Shown here piece after piece: positions 5,745 to 6,513 of a stretch of 6,513 bases of DNA. Source of the DNA: Desulfuromonadales bacterium (GTDB lineage: Bacteria; Desulfobacterota; Desulfuromonadia; Geobacterales; Pseudopelobacteraceae); assembly GCA_015688915.1 (NCBI GenBank), contig JAATGX010000072.1, positions 1 through 6,513 of the forward strand. The letters are read 5' to 3'. Position 1 is the first letter of the stretch; every line of letters starts with the position of its first letter. The notes below the pieces were generated by a model. That model saw only the letters and a program-made list of their open reading frames with translations, was not told where the DNA came from and ran no database searches. A program made the position numbers and the translations under genes.

Positions 5745-6122
5745 TCATCCCCGCCGGAAGACCGGCACCAACAGGTCGAACGGCGCGGGCAGGAGCAGGT
5801 GGAGCGCCACGTCGGCGAGGAGACGGCGCGGCACGAAAACGGCCTCCCTGTCCGGAACAGGACCCGGCGTGGCGCGCCCAACCGTCTCCGGAATCGTCCG
5901 GCCGTTGCCGAGCATGACGGTGATGTGCCGCGCTATGGCTGCGCGGTCGACCACCTGCTCGTCGAATTCCACCAGGATCCTGCCGGTGCGGTGGCTGGCC
6001 GATACCTGGCTGATCCCCGCCAGGCATGCCCCGGTTTCGAGATGGCGGGACAGCGCCTCATTGCCGATCAACCTGCCGTCGGCAAAGCGGACCCTGCCGG
6101 GCAGTATGCTTAATGGTGCCAT
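5745..6122 (-). CDS. HMA_2-like domain protein with C-terminal hydrophobic segment
   Basis: 125 residues. Residues about 3-70 resemble the N-terminus of the ATPase in the same operon: a P-G-R-V-R first strand, a helix, a loop with L-A-G-I-S-Q-V, then R-T-G-R-I-L-V-E-F-D and a second helix. This is the HMA-like ferredoxin fold (the HMA_2 type) without a CxxC metal site; its single cysteine is C33. Residues 101-122 (L-L-A-D-V-A-L-H-L-L-L-P) form a hydrophobic, possibly membrane-inserted or amphipathic helix ending in V-F-R-R-G. Only 6 bases separate it from the gene upstream, with AGGA about 10 bases before the ATG. A likely role is metal-site assembly, ATPase docking or regulation, but a bound metal cannot be shown. 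89 bases separate it from the DUF5132-like gene. Confidence 0.83.
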   Translation of the reverse strand: MAPLSILPGRVRFADGRLIGNEALSRHLETGACLAGISQVSASHRTGRILVEFDEQVVDRAAIARHITVMLGNGRTIPETVGRATPGPVPDREAVFVPRRLLADVALHLLLPAPFDLLVPVFRRG

Positions 6123-6128
6123 TGCGCG

Positions 6129-6513
6129 TTATCCTGTGACGATGATGGAGCGCCGCTTTTCCACGAGGTGGACGCCGAGAGCGGCCAGGAAGAGCCCGCC
6201 CGCGGCGGTGTGCAGCGTCCTGGCGCGTGCGGCGATGCCTGCCATGCTGGCCAGGAGCGAGGCGAGCATCCCCAGGTTGACGGCGTTTTTACGCAGTGCG
6301 CGGGACGCCATGAGAGGGGCGACCGGTGAGGACCATGGCCGGCAGCCGCTGGCGGCGGCGGTATCCACAACGGACCCGAACAGTCTGCGGAAGACATCCA
6401 GGATCTCCTCCGGCCCGCCCGCGGCGGTGGAGTAGAGGCCCAGCAACGTGCCGGTGCCCGGGTTGAGCGTCACCCCGGTCACGCCGTTCACGGCCAGCAG
6501 GTCGGGGCGTACC
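6129..6513 (-). CDS. HMA-like protein with two membrane helices (partial, 5' end outside window)
   Basis: The open frame runs to the right edge, giving at least 127 residues. A GTG at 6491 could be read as a start, but in-frame codons continue upstream (V-R-P-D-L-L-A) and the first 30 visible residues are the back half of an HMA-like domain (G-V-T-G-V-T-L-N-P-G-T-G-T-L-L-G-L-Y), so the true start lies outside. Then comes a pair of hydrophobic helices: N-A-V-N-L-G-M-L-A-S-L-L-A-S-M-A-G and L-H-T-A-A-G-G-L-F-L-A-A-L-G-V-H-L-V-E-K-R-R. The second carries two histidines with H-X13-H spacing, as in heme-b helices. It ends in TAA (6129-6131), 6 bases before the next gene. Its job in the operon is probably membrane anchoring of an HMA-like domain, perhaps with a redox role. 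Confidence 0.78.
   Translation of the reverse strand, partial: VRPDLLAVNGVTGVTLNPGTGTLLGLYSTAAGGPEEILDVFRRLFGSVVDTAAASGCRPWSSPVAPLMASRALRKNAVNLGMLASLLASMAGIAARARTLHTAAGGLFLAALGVHLVEKRRSIIVTG

Overview
The window looks like a chromosomal segment of a high-GC deltaproteobacterium, most likely a Geobacter relative (Desulfuromonadales). This rests on GC-rich codon use, a ferritin-like protein with cysteines flanking its iron helices, the abundance of signalling genes (HD-GYP, chemoreceptor), and a cluster of HMA-like proteins, a DUF5132-like protein and a P-type ATPase of a kind I associate with that group. The assignment is a judgement from gene content, not from a search.

Layout. One plus-strand gene, the C-terminal part of a ferritin-like protein, enters at the left edge and ends at 239. 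It converges on a long minus-strand block, and a perfect GC-rich hairpin (297-329) separates the two. Reading the minus strand in its own direction (right to left), the block has two parts.

Part A (6513 to 2931) is a tight five-gene operon-like run: a partial HMA-like protein with two membrane helices, a second HMA-like protein, a DUF5132-like glycine-rich membrane protein, a 67-residue glycine-rich membrane protein, and a 706-residue heavy-metal P-type ATPase. The last three are joined by ATGA and TAATG overlaps. The ATPase has all catalytic motifs, but its sixth-helix core reads S-C-A-I-K-L-S-T-P instead of a CPx motif, and none of the HMA-like domains has a CxxC site. Gene content and the unusual ATPase suggest a ferrosome (fez)-type iron-storage organelle cluster. 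This is inference, not proof.

Part B (2934 to 363) starts with a promoter-like element (TTGACC-17-TATCAA) and a near-consensus Fur box (16 of 19 positions) just downstream of the -10. It then carries a chemoreceptor with no periplasmic sensor domain, a small winged-helix-like protein, and an HD-GYP cyclic-di-GMP phosphodiesterase with an N-terminal cysteine cluster. A hairpin after the chemoreceptor may partly separate the last two genes from it.

Together the segment suggests iron or metal handling (ferritin, metal ATPase, HMA-like proteins) beside iron-responsive signalling (Fur-controlled chemoreceptor, c-di-GMP turnover). Nearly all the sequence is coding; no tRNA, rRNA, CRISPR array or insertion sequence was seen.
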